64,000 bases of DNA from Podarcis raffonei (taxonomy: Eukaryota > Chordata > Lepidosauria > Squamata > Lacertidae): positions 98,714,534-98,778,533 of the forward strand of contig NC_070606.1 in the NCBI RefSeq assembly GCF_027172205.1. The letters are read 5' to 3'. Position numbers and translations under genes: made by a program. The notes under the pieces are model-generated. The model searched no databases, was not told where the DNA came from, and worked only from the letters and a program-made list of their open reading frames with translations. Below are positions 10,937-21,071 of the stretch, one piece after another; the first letter of the stretch is position 1, and every line of letters starts with the position of its first letter.

Positions 10937-11209
10937 CCACTCGGCCAGGAGCTGCCGTCCTGTCTCCTCCTTGTCCTCCTCTTGCTCCTGGCCCTGCGTG
11001 TCGTCCCCGGAGCCGCAGCTCCCCGCAGGGGAAGGGGCCCTGGTGTCTCGCCACCGGCTCTCCACGCTGGGCTGTGCCGTGTGCATGGGGGCCAGGGGGG
11101 TCAGGGAGCACCTGGGGCACAGGTCCCCCTCGGCCGCCCCGGAGAAGGGCGCCTCGCACAGCAGGCACCGCTTGGACTTCTTGCTGTGCTTGAGCGGCTT
11201 GTCTGCCAT
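10937..11209 (-). CDS. Candidate first coding exon of an unidentified zinc-ribbon protein
   Basis: On the minus strand an ATG at 11209 opens 91 codons that end precisely at a donor (GAGTGG|GTAAGT), phase 0. The peptide begins MADKPLKHSKKSKRC, has two CxxC pairs 13 residues apart (C15-C18 and C31-C34), which is a typical zinc-ribbon spacing, and turns acidic (QEQEEDKEE) before the donor. The exon sits inside a CpG island, as first exons usually do. A phase-matched terminal exon is proposed at 4589-4684. I do not recognise the family and assign no function. GC-rich frames also open on the plus strand, but they lack a matching ATG-donor arrangement. Confidence 0.55.
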
Positions 11210-11340
11210 GGCCAGAGGGTGGAGGGGGGGGCCACGCTGCGGAAGAGCAACCGGAGGGGAGCTGGGCAGAGGAAGCGGGAGGAGGGGCCAAGCATGCTGC
11301 GGCCTCCCACTTCCTGGCGCTGCACCCCCTTTGCAGACCA
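10960..11340. promoter_or_regulatory. CpG island covering the candidate zinc-ribbon first exon
   Basis: High GC and CpG content falling off on both sides. The presumed transcription start would lie above 11209 on the minus strand. No TATA box is evident. Confidence 0.5.
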
Positions 11341-13311
11341 CAAGGGGGTGACATTGCTCACTTGCGGAGGAAGACATTTCCTGCTACATAGAAGGGAGCT
11401 GCAGGAGTAGCTGATTCAGGGCCCTTTGCTATTTCCCCCCTACTGGGCTGGAGGCCCATTGCACAGGTCCCAGGGAGCAGCTCTGCGTATACAAAGCAAA
11501 ACCCTGAGAAATAGCCTTTGTTTTTTTAAAAAAGGAAATGGTGACAAAAAACATCCTACGCTCGGTCCTTGGAGTCTTTCGATTAAAATAACGGAAGCTT
11601 GCAAGGCTGCGAACGATTCTGCAGACTTGTAGCCTTGGTCCGGAGGTCTGACACCATATAAGCATCTTCTTTTAATGTTTTCAAGTACCATCTGGGCATT
11701 AAAGAACCAGGTGGAAGCTCGACTCGAAAGCATGGCCCTGGGATACACGCCAACTGCTCCTATTTAACGGGGATTGCCCCGTGTTTAATACCTGGCCTGT
11801 TAAATTGTTCTTTCTGTTTGAACATGGGATTTTTAAAGGTTTTTTTTTGTGGTTTCAAAAGGCAAATTCTGTTGGCAGAAAATGGTCGTTCTTCAGGCTG
11901 CCTCTCCCTCTAAACGGTCTCTAGGAGTTAAATCTCAGAAGGGGCAGCTGGATCTTGTGAACTCATGCGTATTAAATGCTCATGCACAAACCGCCACTTC
12001 ATACACAGCAGCAGCCAAGATAAATTCTGAACTGTTGATACCGTGAGATCGTCGTTTCTCTAGAATGCCTTTATCTAAAGATGACATAACACACCTCTTG
12101 CCTTGTCAGTTACTGAGGACCAAATGAACCCTGCAAATCGAGTAGTTTCAGACCGCCCTGGGCAGATCTTTTGATATATTAGGCATTTTTAAGTGCGTCT
12201 CACTTCCATTTCTGCCATGTATCTTGCTGCAGGGAGCTGGAATGGACGGCCTCTTATGCTGGCCTGCTCTTAAGGGTGCAGGATTCCTGCTAGCTGTCAC
12301 ATGGAGACATTCTCACGGCAAGAAACCTCTCTTTCCAATGAATAGAAGAGATCTGTTCCTGGTCATGCTTTTCCGGCTAGCTTTATGCTGCCCCCTGCTG
12401 CTTTTATTGTCTTATTTTATTCATGGTTGTATGTGTTTACTGCAAGTTGGGGAGGAGCCGTTGTGCAAAAGGCAGGGTAAAAATATGCAAAAGGAGGCAT
12501 ATGATGCGGGGGCGCGTGTGGGACTTGGGAACAGAGAGACCCGGGTTTAAACACCTTCTGCTATGAAGCACTGAGCTGGTGCCTTTGGAGCAATCACCAG
12601 CTTTTGATCTAACTGACTTCTTAAGGTTTTTCTGAGGATAAGGTGGGGCTTATGTACGCCAGGAAGGACCATGTACGCCACCATGGCGTGACCCTCTTGC
12701 ATCCTTCCCCAACCTGGTGCCCCGCAGGTGGTTTCCTACTACAACTCCCATCAGCCTCAGTCAACATGGCTCTGCATGCTGGGAACTGTAGTCCAAAACT
12801 CCTGGAGGAAGCCTGACTGGGGAAGGCTGCCGTACTTGGCTGGTACAGAGGTTGGTGTGGTACGATGGTTAAGCATGGACGCTGGGCGTTCCCTGGTTCA
12901 AAGCTGACATTAACCACACACCAAGATGACCTGTGTTACCTCTCAGTCCCCTTGATCCTGGACTACATTACAGAAGAGTTGCCACCTGGCCAGGGATAAG
13001 TGGTCTGCCCTCCTGCTATGCCTTTTTTGTCCTGCGTAGAGATCAGCACTTACAGATACCTGGAGACTGTGCTGCTGTTAGAAAGGTGTCAATAAAGTAG
13101 ACAAGCCTACCTTACAGTGGTGTTGTAAGGGCTGCTAAGCATGCATACAAAGCTCTTTGGGTGCATAAAAAGTATCATGTAGTTTCTAAGTTGGGCTGCA
13201 GAATTTACAGTGCACTCCTATGAGTGTCTACTCAGATGTAAGTCTCACAGAGTTCAACATGGCTTACTCCAAGGAAACCTCCATGATTCTCATAGGATTT
13301 CAGTCTTAATT
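11341..13311. other. Gene-poor stretch
   Basis: Upstream of the candidate zinc-ribbon gene. Holds a partial palindromic MITE at about 12.72-12.82 kb (CTACAACTCCCATCAGCC / GCTGGGAACTGTAGTCC). No other feature was recognised. Confidence 0.35.
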
Positions 13312-13745
13312 ACCGTATTTTTCGCCCTATAAGACGCACTTTTCCCCCTCCAAAAATGAAGGGGAAAGGTGTGTGTGCATCCTATGGGGTGAATGCAGGC
13401 TTCAGGAAGTTATCCGCAAACCTTGGGAGCCCGCAGGAGTTCCCGTCGGGCTCCCAAGGCTTGCGGACAGCAGCCTGCATCCCGAAGCTTGGGGCGCGCT
13501 GAGCAGCACGCCCCGGGCTTCAGGCAGATATCCGCAAGCCTGGGGAGCCCGCGGGAGTTCCCGCCGGGCCCCCAAGGCTTGCAGATAGCAGCCTGTTCTG
13601 GGGGCTGGGGTCGGGGGAAGCTCAGGCTTCCCCCGCCCCAGCCCCGCGCCTGGGGGGGAATTTTTTTTTTCTTTATTCCCCCCCCCCCCAAAAAACTAGG
13701 TGCGCCCTATGGGCCAGTGCGCCCTATAGGGCGAAAAATATGGTA
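13312..13745. mobile_element. MITE with ACCGTATTTTTCGC ends, GC-rich copy
   Basis: Starts TACCGTATTTTTCGCCCTAT and ends with CCTATAGGGCGAAAAATATGG. The interior has several near-copies of a module around GGGAGCCCGC.GGAGTTCCCG, giving long GC-rich open frames that are not genes. Confidence 0.75.
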
Positions 13746-14713
13746 TATAAGCTTCTGATTAACACAAAACAGGCCTCAACCAGGCAGCAGATTAAGGAGA
13801 ATTAGCGTTGTTTTCAATCTAAAACCAAAGCTAATGTGGCGCCTTCCTTTTCTCTCACCAGAAGGGTGTCAGCAGCACAGCTTGCTTCACAACTGTGTGT
13901 GTATGTACTAATACACATTACACCTATCTGCAGATTCAATAAATTAATAGATTAAGATTTCATAATTCAAGTGACAGCCCCAATTCTAAATATTATTTAC
14001 GTGCACTTTGCAGAGAGATAGCATGACAAATGTCATAAATAGCCTTCTCCTTACAGGTAGGTAGAGGGTTGGTCTGCCGTAGCCTTCTCCTACAAGTGTG
14101 CTGAGCCAAACAGTTAGGAAAACTACCAACAAAATCTGAGGAAGCATGACCTAGAGAACATGGTGTTTCTTAAAATTTGTTCCTTGCGGAAGAAGCGAAG
14201 GTGTGGAATGAGAATGTAAATAGAAGTTGTAAAAAGAGAAAGCTTTTCAGGACAAATTTAGGAGCAGAATTCCACGGTAAAATTATAGAGTGCATTTATA
14301 CAATTCTCAGGGAGATTTTAACATATTCATTCAAATAGACTGGGATTCAGAACGAGTTTAGCATTTGCAGCAGACTCAATGAATCTGCAACCAGAAATTT
14401 CAATTGTTTGTAATGGTTGTAACCAGATGGGTCTCATTAGGCAGCAATCGCAGAAAAAATGTTGCAAGTAGATATAGGGTCGAAGTTGGCAGGAAATTCA
14501 CCAGTACAAACCTTGTTGAAAGGAACAGAAGCTGTGTAAGAGAAGTATCTCATTTTTTCCAGTGGGGCTTGTGCAGAAAACTCTAGCTATATACAAAGCA
14601 GCAGCAGAAGTCCATCATAAAAGCATCAAGTAGAAAATGTATTTTGTAAACTGGAGTGTCCATCCTCAAAAATATATTTGAAACAGTGATCTTCTCTGAA
14701 CTATTCACCAGCG
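13746..14713. other. Stretch downstream of DYNLT2B
   Basis: Likely includes the DYNLT2B 3' untranslated region (minus strand, below 14714). No repeat or exon recognised. Confidence 0.35.
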
Positions 14714-14761
14714 TCAGTAGAAGAAACAGCCAAAGGCAACCACCACACAGAAGAGGGTGTC
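14714..14761 (-). CDS. DYNLT2B: DYNLT2B exon 5 (terminal)
   Basis: Acceptor tttctgcag, then 15 codons (DTLFCVVVAFGCFFY) and TGA. Phase 0. Matches the C-terminal beta strand of the Tctex1 fold. Confidence 0.92.
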   Translation of the reverse strand, partial: DTLFCVVVAFGCFFY

Positions 14762-17700
14762 CTGCAGAAATGACAAGGAGAACACCTCCGTGAGCGAAAA
14801 CGACCTCAGAGGCAAACAAATCAATGACTTTGGGAATCTGGTGCAGTAAGAAGAAGAAGAAGAGTTTGGATTTGATATCCCGCTTTATCACTACCCTAAA
14901 GAGTCTCAAAGCCGCTAACATTCTCCTTTCCCTTCCTCCCCCACAACAAACAGTCTGTGAGGTGAGTGGGGCTGAGAGACTTCAGAGAAGTGTGACTGGC
15001 CCAAGGTCACCCAGCAGCTGCAGGTGGAGGAGCGGGGAAGCGAACCCGGTTCCCCAGATTACGAGTCCACCGCTCTTCACCACACCACACTGGCTCACAA
15101 TTGCATCTGAATGTCACCCTCCAACTGGGATTCAACTCTGCATTAGCTTTGATAAAGCAATAACTGTATAATCCCCCCCCAAAGGCCTAAACCTGTAGGC
15201 TAACCCCTGCACAACCTTGCCCCTTAGCCGATTTGATACCCCGCTTTATCACTACCCGAAGGAGTCTCAAAGCGGCTCACAATCTCCTTTCCCTTCCTCC
15301 CCCACAACAACCACTCTGTGAGGTGAGTGGGGCTGAGAGACTTCAGAGACGTGTGACTAGCCCAAGGTCACCCAGCAGCTGCATGTGGAGGTGCAGGGAA
15401 TCAAACCCAGTTCACCAGATTACGAGTCCACCGCTCATAACCAGTACAAGCATGATGGAAATTTTCTTCTTCAATTTTTGTAGGTTTTACACATGAGAAC
15501 ACCAGGACACACAGTTTTTAAGCAGCCTTCAATGGGTGATACATGGCAAGAGCAGCAAATCACTTACATTCATGAAAATATCCTGGGCGTGGTTGTCTGT
15601 GTCTGAATCCCAGAAGCACCGTGCAGCCATGCTGAAGAAACAAACGAGGAACCGTCCATTGACAAAGAAAAACATCAGTTGGTGACAATCAGCCGCATTT
15701 CGAGACTGTTCATTCCCTTGATATGTTGAAAATGCTTCCCCAAAATCCCCCCCGGGGTGGGGACCAAGAGGGATAGAAAGGTTGATCCCAAACAAGAAGA
15801 GCACAATTTGGTTGAATGCAGTGAAGTCATTGGGCTTGCGGAACAAATTTGCTTCTGCAATGGAACTTCTCTTTCCTCTCCTCCCCCTTGCATACCTACA
15901 AAATTTACTCTGGAGGGCTACAGGGGTCCCTCAGAATAGATTTGGGGGGCATGCAGGGGGAGGAGAGGGAAAGGTCAGTTGTGTGGGTGGAAGCTGTTCT
16001 GCAGGCAACCCAATACCTTCAGCTCTGTGGTGGTGAAACCCAGAAGAACCATCTGGAGACAAAAAAAGTAAGAAGAGGCATGGAAATCCTCTAAGTGAAG
16101 TGAAGGAAGGGAGAGTTACCCACACCAAAAATGCTATTACTACAAAGGTGTCTAATTTGCTCTGAATGTTGGGGGTGTGCTGTGCAAGTCAGAATACATC
16201 ATGGCATTAAGTCCCCCAAATTTGTCAATTGTAGAATGCTTGGGATAAAATATGAACCCTCAGATTTCACAATTTACAAACGCATACACACACACACACA
16301 CAAACAACAACAACAACAACCCACAGTGCAAAAATATTAAGAAATGTGAATGATTTGGTGGGAAGGTTGGGAAGCCTAACTTACTTAACTCCTTCGCCTC
16401 TCTGTTCTCCGATCACCACTTGCACCACCATTTTATACCGGTGAAAACCTTTCTCTAGAAAGAAAGATGGGGAAGAAAAAGGATTGGGGGAAATTGAAAG
16501 ATTTCACACCTGTATATTGTCACATCATATGTTTGGCCAGGTGGAAGGACATCAGCAAGGGTGTGTGTGTGTGCCCAAGAGAGAGAAAGGGTGGCTGAGT
16601 TGGGCAGGAAGATATAGGAAGAAAAAGGCAATTACTCTTGGCACATGCTCTTACCTTTTAGCTTTTCCAGGATTGTCTCTGATAAGGATTTGGTGAGCTG
16701 TGGGATCTCTTCAGGGTTGTACTGTACACTGGCCAGCTCCTCTTTTAACACCTCATGGATGCAATCTTTCACCGTAGAAGGGCGGAATCTAATAGGAAAG
16801 AATGGCATAACAGTGCTTACAGTTATATCTCCTCTCCACCAGTATAACAAGTGACTGGAGTCTGGGATGTCTGATTCGTGACAACCCCAAAACTTCAAAC
16901 TTCATTGAGAGGATTCACACTCAGTTTACAACTTCATATAGTTTAATCCTTTAGGAGCTGTATCACTTGAGAATACAGGTGGGAAGAAGGGCCTTGACTG
17001 ATGGCATTCCTATACAACAAATGAACCCAGCACATGGGAAAACAATTAAGTATCAGGTCATGGCTGGTAACTATGGCAAGTCCTTAAAGAAATGGGAGTG
17101 CCTGATCACCTCATCTGTCTCCTGAGAAATCTCTATGTGGGACAAGAAGCTACAGTTAGAACTGGATATGGAAAGGAGTACGACAAGGCTGTATATCGTC
17201 TCCCTGCTTATTTCACTTATATGCAGAATTCATCATGCGAAAGGCTGGGCTGGATGAATCCCTAGCCGGAATTAAGATTGCCGGAATAAATATCAACAAC
17301 CTCAGATATGGTTTTCGCAGTAGTGATGTATGGAAGTGAAAGCTGGACCATAAAGAAGGCTGATCGCCGAAGAATTGATGCTTTTGAATTATGGTGCTGG
17401 AGGAGACTCTTGAGAGTCCCATGGACTGCGAGAAGATCAAACCTCTCCATTCTGAAGGAAATCAGCCCTGAGTGCTCACTGGAAGGACAGATCGTGAAGC
17501 TGAGGCTCCAATACTTTGGCCACCTCATGAGAAGAGAAGACTCCCTGGAAAAGACCCTGATGTTGGGAAAGATGGAGGGCACAAGGAGAAGGGGGACGAC
17601 AGAGGACGAGATGGCGGGACAGTGTTCTCGAAGCTACCAGCATGAGTTTGACCAAACTGCGGGAGGCAGTGGAAGACAGGGGTGCCTGGCGTGCTCTGGT

Positions 17701-18942
17701 CCAGGGGGTCACGAAGAGTCGGACACGACTAAACGACTAAACAACAACAACATGGCTGGAAGGCTTAGGATGCAGGATATGTGCTGATGCTCAGTAGTTC
17801 AGTGACTGGGAACTAAATGTATGCCAGCTCCAAGTCAACATAAGAAAGGATCTGAAAGTTACTGAAAATACAGTGGTACCTTGCTTCTCAAACTTAATCT
17901 GTTCCAAAAGCAAGGTGCGCTTTCGCATAGTAATGCAAAATGGATTAATCTGTTCCAGACTTTTAAAAACAACCACTAAAACAGCAATTTAACATGAATT
18001 TTACTATCGAGACCACTGATCCATAAAATGAAAGCAATAAACAATGTACTGCAGTTGCACAATCAATCAATCAGTAGCTGAGCTGGGTTCTACACAGTAA
18101 CAAAAGCAAAACAAAAATGCCGTAAAAACAAAAATGCAAGGTAAAGGTAAAGGTAAAGGGACCCCTGACCATTAGGTCCAGTCGTGGCCGACTCTGGGGT
18201 TGCAGCGCTCATCTCGCTTTATTGGCCGAGGGAGCCGGCGTACAGCTTCCGGGTCATGTGGCCAGCATGACAAAGCCGCTTCTGGCGAACCAGAGCAGCG
18301 CACGGAAACACCGTTTACCTTCCCGCCAGAGCGGTACCTATTTATCTACTTTGACATGCTTTCGAACTGCTAGATTGGCAGGAGCAGGGACCGAGCAACG
18401 GGAGCTCACCCCGTCATTGCGGGGATTCAAACTGTGACCTTCTGATCGGCAAGTCCTAGGCTCTGTGGTTTAACCCACAGCGTCACCCGCGTCCCTGCAG
18501 AATGCAAAATATATAGCAAATCCAGAAAGACCTCAGCTTAACACTCAAATTACGTTTGGCCTCCGAAAAAAGTTCGCAGACCGAAACACTTCCTTCCGTT
18601 TTGGGTTCCAAATTGTTTGAGTTCCAAGGCGTTTGAGAACCGAGGTACCACTGTAAAGGGATCGAGGGGGATTTGTAGCCCCTGAAAGAGTGATGCGTGT
18701 CGGTCTCCAAAGCGGGAGGCAGAACCTGGTGGGATAAGGGAGCGAAGGAGCCCATCTTGCCCTGTGGGGGGAGGGTCTTGTCTGTTTTTGCGGCCCCTCC
18801 CCCTCCCGGCCACTGACTTGTGCTGGAAGGCGGGCCGCAGGCTGTAGGTGCGGGCCGGAACCGAGCCGCTGTGGGGCCTGGGACTGCGCCGCGGAGTCGC
18901 CTCCCGCGGAGACGACGGGGTCTGCGCCGGAGACTCCTCCAT
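14714..18942 (-). CDS. DYNLT2B: DYNLT2B (TCTEX1D2), dynein-2 light chain, five exons
   Basis: Five minus-strand exons (18942-18818, 16788-16655, 16454-16385, 15631-15568, 14761-14714) join in phase to 441 nt, encoding 146 aa; the human protein is 142 aa from memory. The N-terminus (residues 1-42) is Pro/Ser/Arg-rich and poorly conserved. Residues from about 43 form the Tctex1 domain: FRPSTVKDCIHEVLKEEL, then YKMVVQVVIGEQRGEGV, ARCFWDSDTDNHAQDIFMN, and the C-terminal DTLFCVVVAFGCFFY, all very close to human DYNLT2B. Known role: light chain of cytoplasmic dynein-2, needed for retrograde intraflagellar transport in cilia. All introns are GT-AG. Intron 1 carries a BovB remnant and a Tigger MITE split by a Sauria SINE; intron 4 carries two tRNA-derived SINEs. 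The gene looks intact. Confidence 0.95.
14848..15103 (-). mobile_element. tRNA-derived SINE (GTGGTGTAGTGGTTAAG type), antisense
   Basis: Begins after an (AAG)n tail, contains CCCAAGGTCACCCAGCAGCTG and GAACCCGGTTCCCCAGATTA, and ends near CACCACACCACACTGG, the complement of the tRNA-like head. Lies in DYNLT2B intron 4. Confidence 0.8.
15226..15442 (-). mobile_element. tRNA-derived SINE (GTGGTGTAGTGGTTAAG type), antisense, truncated
   Basis: Second copy of the same family in DYNLT2B intron 4. It lacks most of the 5' head. Confidence 0.75.
15568..15631 (-). CDS. DYNLT2B: DYNLT2B exon 4
   Basis: Acceptor ttcttcag, then one base completing the split codon and 21 codons (MAARCFWDSDTDNHAQDIFMN), donor GTAAGTG. 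64 bp. Confidence 0.92.
16283..16321. repeat. (CA)n(CAA)n microsatellite
   Basis: Runs of CA then CAA in DYNLT2B intron 3. Confidence 0.9.
16385..16454 (-). CDS. DYNLT2B: DYNLT2B exon 3
   Basis: Acceptor ctttctag, donor GTAAGT. 70 bp encoding EKGFHRYKMVVQVVIGEQ and RGEGV, with split codons at both ends that fit the neighbouring exons. Confidence 0.9.
16655..16788 (-). CDS. DYNLT2B: DYNLT2B exon 2
   Basis: 134 bp between cctattag and GTAAGAG. Encodes FRPSTVKDCIHEVLKEEL followed by ASVQYNPEEIPQLTKSLS and ETILEKLK, the first helices of the Tctex1 fold. Confidence 0.93.
17053..17753 (+). mobile_element. BovB (RTE) LINE, internally deleted
   Basis: Encodes RTE reverse-transcriptase pieces (near [11 protein letters not shown]) and the segment [15 protein letters not shown]. 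About 17304 the sequence jumps past part of the RT region. The 3' end is the usual BovB tail with AGTCGGACACGACTAAACGA and (CAA)n. Lies in DYNLT2B intron 1, antisense to the gene. Confidence 0.85.
17871..18653. mobile_element. Tigger-like MITE split by a SINE
   Basis: Ends CAGTGGTACCTTGCTTCTC and GAACCGAGGTACCACTG, flanked by TA. A Sauria SINE (18139-18496) is inserted in the middle. Lies in DYNLT2B intron 1. Confidence 0.75.
18139..18496 (-). mobile_element. Sauria SINE, antisense, nested in a Tigger MITE
   Basis: Tail GGTAAAGGTAAAGGGACCCC at left, tRNA-like head at right (TTTAACCCACAGCGTCACCC). Both flanks carry an AATGCAA-type repeat, consistent with a short imperfect target duplication. 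Confidence 0.85.
18818..18942 (-). CDS. DYNLT2B: DYNLT2B exon 1
   Basis: ATG at 18942 in a CpG island; 41 codons plus two bases, donor GTCAGT. Encodes MEESPAQTPSSPREATPRRS and, near the donor, YSLRPAFQH; the split lysine codon joins to FRPST as in human ...FQQR-FRPS. This is the only frame and start that fit. Confidence 0.9.
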
Positions 18943-18984
18943 GGCAACTCCCGCTGGGGAGAAGCCGCCGCGCGTCGCCTTGAC

Positions 18985-19430
18985 GACGGCCCATTTCCGC
19001 TTCCGGCGCCGCAGAGAGCCAAAGAAATTCCTAGAGAGGTCTCAACGACGGCCTATTTCCAGTTCTGGCGCAGCAGCGCTCCAAAGAAATTCCTAGAGAG
19101 GACTTAGCGCATTTCCGTTTTTGGAGCAGCAGAGCTCCAAATAAATTCCTAGAGAGGTCTCGAGGACGGCCCGTTTCCGCTTCTGGCGCCGCAGAGCTCC
19201 AAAGAAATTCCTAGAGAGGTCTTAGCGCATTTCCGCTTCTGGCGCCGCAGAGCTCCAAAGAAATTCCTAGAGAGATCTTAGCGTATTTCCGCTTCTGCCG
19301 CCGCAGAGCTCCAAAGAAATTCCTAGAGCGGTCTGATCACATTTCCGTTTTCGGAGCAGCAGAACTCCAAAGAAAGTCCTAGAGAGGTCTCGACAACGGC
19401 CTATTTCCGCTCCTGGCGCCGCAGAGATAC
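18985..19430. repeat. 56/62-bp tandem repeat in the DYNLT2B promoter
   Basis: Seven copies of CAAAGAAATTCCTAGAG (or close variants) start at 19020, 19082, 19138, 19200, 19256, 19312 and 19368, giving spacings of 62, 56, 62, 56, 56 and 56 bp. Each unit also carries a TTTCCG core and a GCGCCGCAGAGC-like block. Confidence 0.9.
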
Positions 19431-19910
19431 GGTCAGCTCTACGGTAAACCTTGATGCCACGCCACTTCCGCTTCCGGCACCACAGAGCTAGACAGTATAG
19501 AGCAGCCCCTGGAGTAGGACTCCTTTTAAAAATCCATGGCGAAAGGGTGGGCGAGGGACTTCTAGGCACCTCTGTGCAGAAACCAGGGCTCTGGTTTTAT
19601 ATGAGAGCAGAGAAGTGCGGCGACAAGACACTTCGGCATCTCTCTGACGGAAGACTCCTCGGACTTTTGCGTCATAGAAATAAGAAACTGCAGAGCCATG
19701 CGACTTCCGGTTTTAAATTCGAACTCTTCCCTTTCTGTGCCCCGGTCCCCCCTTCCCCGCGCCCACCCTCCGAGGGATGGAAAGGCGCCCTTTCGAGCTA
19801 TGGTCGGAATAGGAAAATGCGGCAACGTGTTTTTATGCGGCCCATAGGCCACCGCGGCCCAGGAAGGAGGCGTCCAGTTTTTGACCTCGAGATTTGTTGC
19901 TGTTTAGTCG

Positions 19911-20021
19911 TTTACTCGTGTCCGCCATATGACTCGTGTCAGATCTCTGAGTCATAGCTTCAGAGATAACTGGGAAACTCAGTCCGCAGGGAGGGGCGAC
20001 TTTGTAGTCTAATATTTTCTC
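19911..20021 (+). repeat. Left copy of 111-bp direct repeat flanking the Penelope-like element
   Basis: Begins TTTACTCGTGTCCGCCATAT and ends AATATTTTCTC. It differs from 20961-21071 at about three positions. The first bases resemble the antisense BovB 3' end. Confidence 0.85.
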
Positions 20022-20125
20022 AGTTACAGAAAGGTAGCCGTGTTGGTCTGCCATAGTCAAAACAAAAATTTTTTTTCCTTCCAGTAGCACCTTAAAGACC
20101 AACTAAGTTAGTTCTTGGTATGAGC

Positions 20126-20151
20126 TTTCGTGTGCATGCACACTTCTTCAG
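20126..20151 (-). ncRNA. Hammerhead-ribozyme-like core (left arm)
   Basis: On the minus strand CTGAAGA, a self-complementary GTGTGCATGCACAC (stem II) and GAAA follow in order, matching the CUGANGA...GAAA hammerhead core. Penelope-like elements are known to carry small hammerheads. Stems I and III were not verified. Confidence 0.5.
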
Positions 20152-20335
20152 ATACACTGAAACAGAAGTTGCCAGATCCCTCTATATAGTGAGAAGGTGG
20201 GGAGGGGTATTACTCAGAAGGGTGGTGGGAATGGGTGATTGGCAGATAGCTGTGATGAGCCTGTTGACGACTCTTAACGACTGCAATAGGTCTTGCAGGA
20301 AAAAGCAAGGGGTGAGAAGGTGAAAAATGGCTTTG

Positions 20336-20698
20336 TCATGTATAATGAGATAAGAATCCAATGCCTTTGTTCAGACCAGGTCTCTCCATGGTTGTAAGTT
20401 TGGTAATGAGTTGCAATTCAGCAGCTTCTCTTTCCAGTCTATTTCTGAAATTCCTTTGTAGTAAAACAGCTACTTTGAGATCTTGTATAGAATGTCCTGG
20501 GAGATTGAAGTGTTCTCCTACTGGTTTCTCTGTCTTGTGATTCTTGATGTCCGATTTATGTCCGTTTATTCTTTGGCGTAAGGTTTGGCCTGTTTGTCCA
20601 ATATAGAGAGCTGAAGGACACTGTTGGCATTTGATGGCATATACAATGTTAGACGATGAGCAATTAAATAGTCCCGAGATGACAAAGCCATTTTTCAC
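20336..20698 (-). pseudogene. GIY-YIG endonuclease domain of Penelope-like element
   Basis: About 120 codons: an N-terminal CQQCPSALYIGQTGQ motif (the GIY-YIG fold is read here as A-LYIG), then arginine- and histidine-bearing segments LRQRINGHKSDI and VGEHFNLPGHS. It begins inside one arm and has no RT upstream, so it is a fragment. Confidence 0.75.
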
Positions 20699-20866
20699 CT
20701 TCTCACCCCTTGCTTGTTCCTGTAAGACCTATTGCAGTCGTTAAGAGTCGTCAACAGGCTCATCACAGCTATCTGCCAATCACCCATTCCCACCACCCTT
20801 CTGAGTAATACCCCTCCCCACCTTCTCACTATATAGAAGGATCTGGCAACTTCTGTTTCAGTGTAT

Positions 20867-20892
20867 CTGAAGAAGTGTGCATGCACACGAAA
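20867..20892 (+). ncRNA. Hammerhead-ribozyme-like core (right arm)
   Basis: CTGAAGA at 20867-20873, palindromic GTGTGCATGCACAC at 20875-20888, and GAAA at 20889-20892. Mirror copy of the left-arm core. Confidence 0.5.
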
Positions 20893-20960
20893 GCTCATAC
20901 CAAGAACTAACTTAGTTGGTCTTTAAGGTGCTACTGGAAGGAAAAAATTTTTTTGTTTTG

Positions 20961-21071
20961 TTTACTCGTGTCCGCCATATGACTCGTGTCATATCTCTGA
21001 GTCATAGCTTCAGAGATAACTGGGAAACTCAGTCCGCAGGGAGGGGGGACTTCGTAGTCTAATATTTTCTC
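20961..21071 (+). repeat. Right copy of 111-bp direct repeat
   Basis: Partner of 19911-20021. Directly followed by the BovB tail at 21072. Confidence 0.85.

Larger units (their letters stand above)
18780..19870. promoter_or_regulatory. DYNLT2B: CpG island / promoter of DYNLT2B
   Basis: CpG-dense region covering exon 1 and about 900 bp upstream, with repeated TTTCCG/ACTTCCGG ETS-type motifs. No TATA box. It may drive transcription both ways, but no convincing plus-strand first exon was found. Confidence 0.65.
20033..20960 (-). mobile_element. Penelope-like retroelement fragment with inverted terminal arms
   Basis: Two arms of about 270 bp (about 20060-20330 and 20690-20958) are near-identical inverted copies. 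The roughly 360-bp centre encodes on the minus strand (20698-20336) a GIY-YIG endonuclease remnant: CQQCPSALYIGQTGQTLRQR, then VGEHFNLPGH, typical of Penelope-like elements, which pair RT with GIY-YIG. The RT domain is absent. Each arm holds a hammerhead-like core. Flanked by 111-bp direct repeats. Confidence 0.8.

Noticed and set aside
13393-13758. 121-codon open frame
   Set aside because: Lies in the GC-rich repeated modules of a MITE; no codon or splice support.
17308-17787. 159-codon frame encoding [15 protein letters not shown]
   Set aside because: It is the BovB LINE protein C-terminus, not a host gene.
19451-19957. 168-codon plus-strand frame upstream of DYNLT2B
   Set aside because: In the CpG island, with no recognisable domain and ending within a flanking repeat; more likely promoter sequence.
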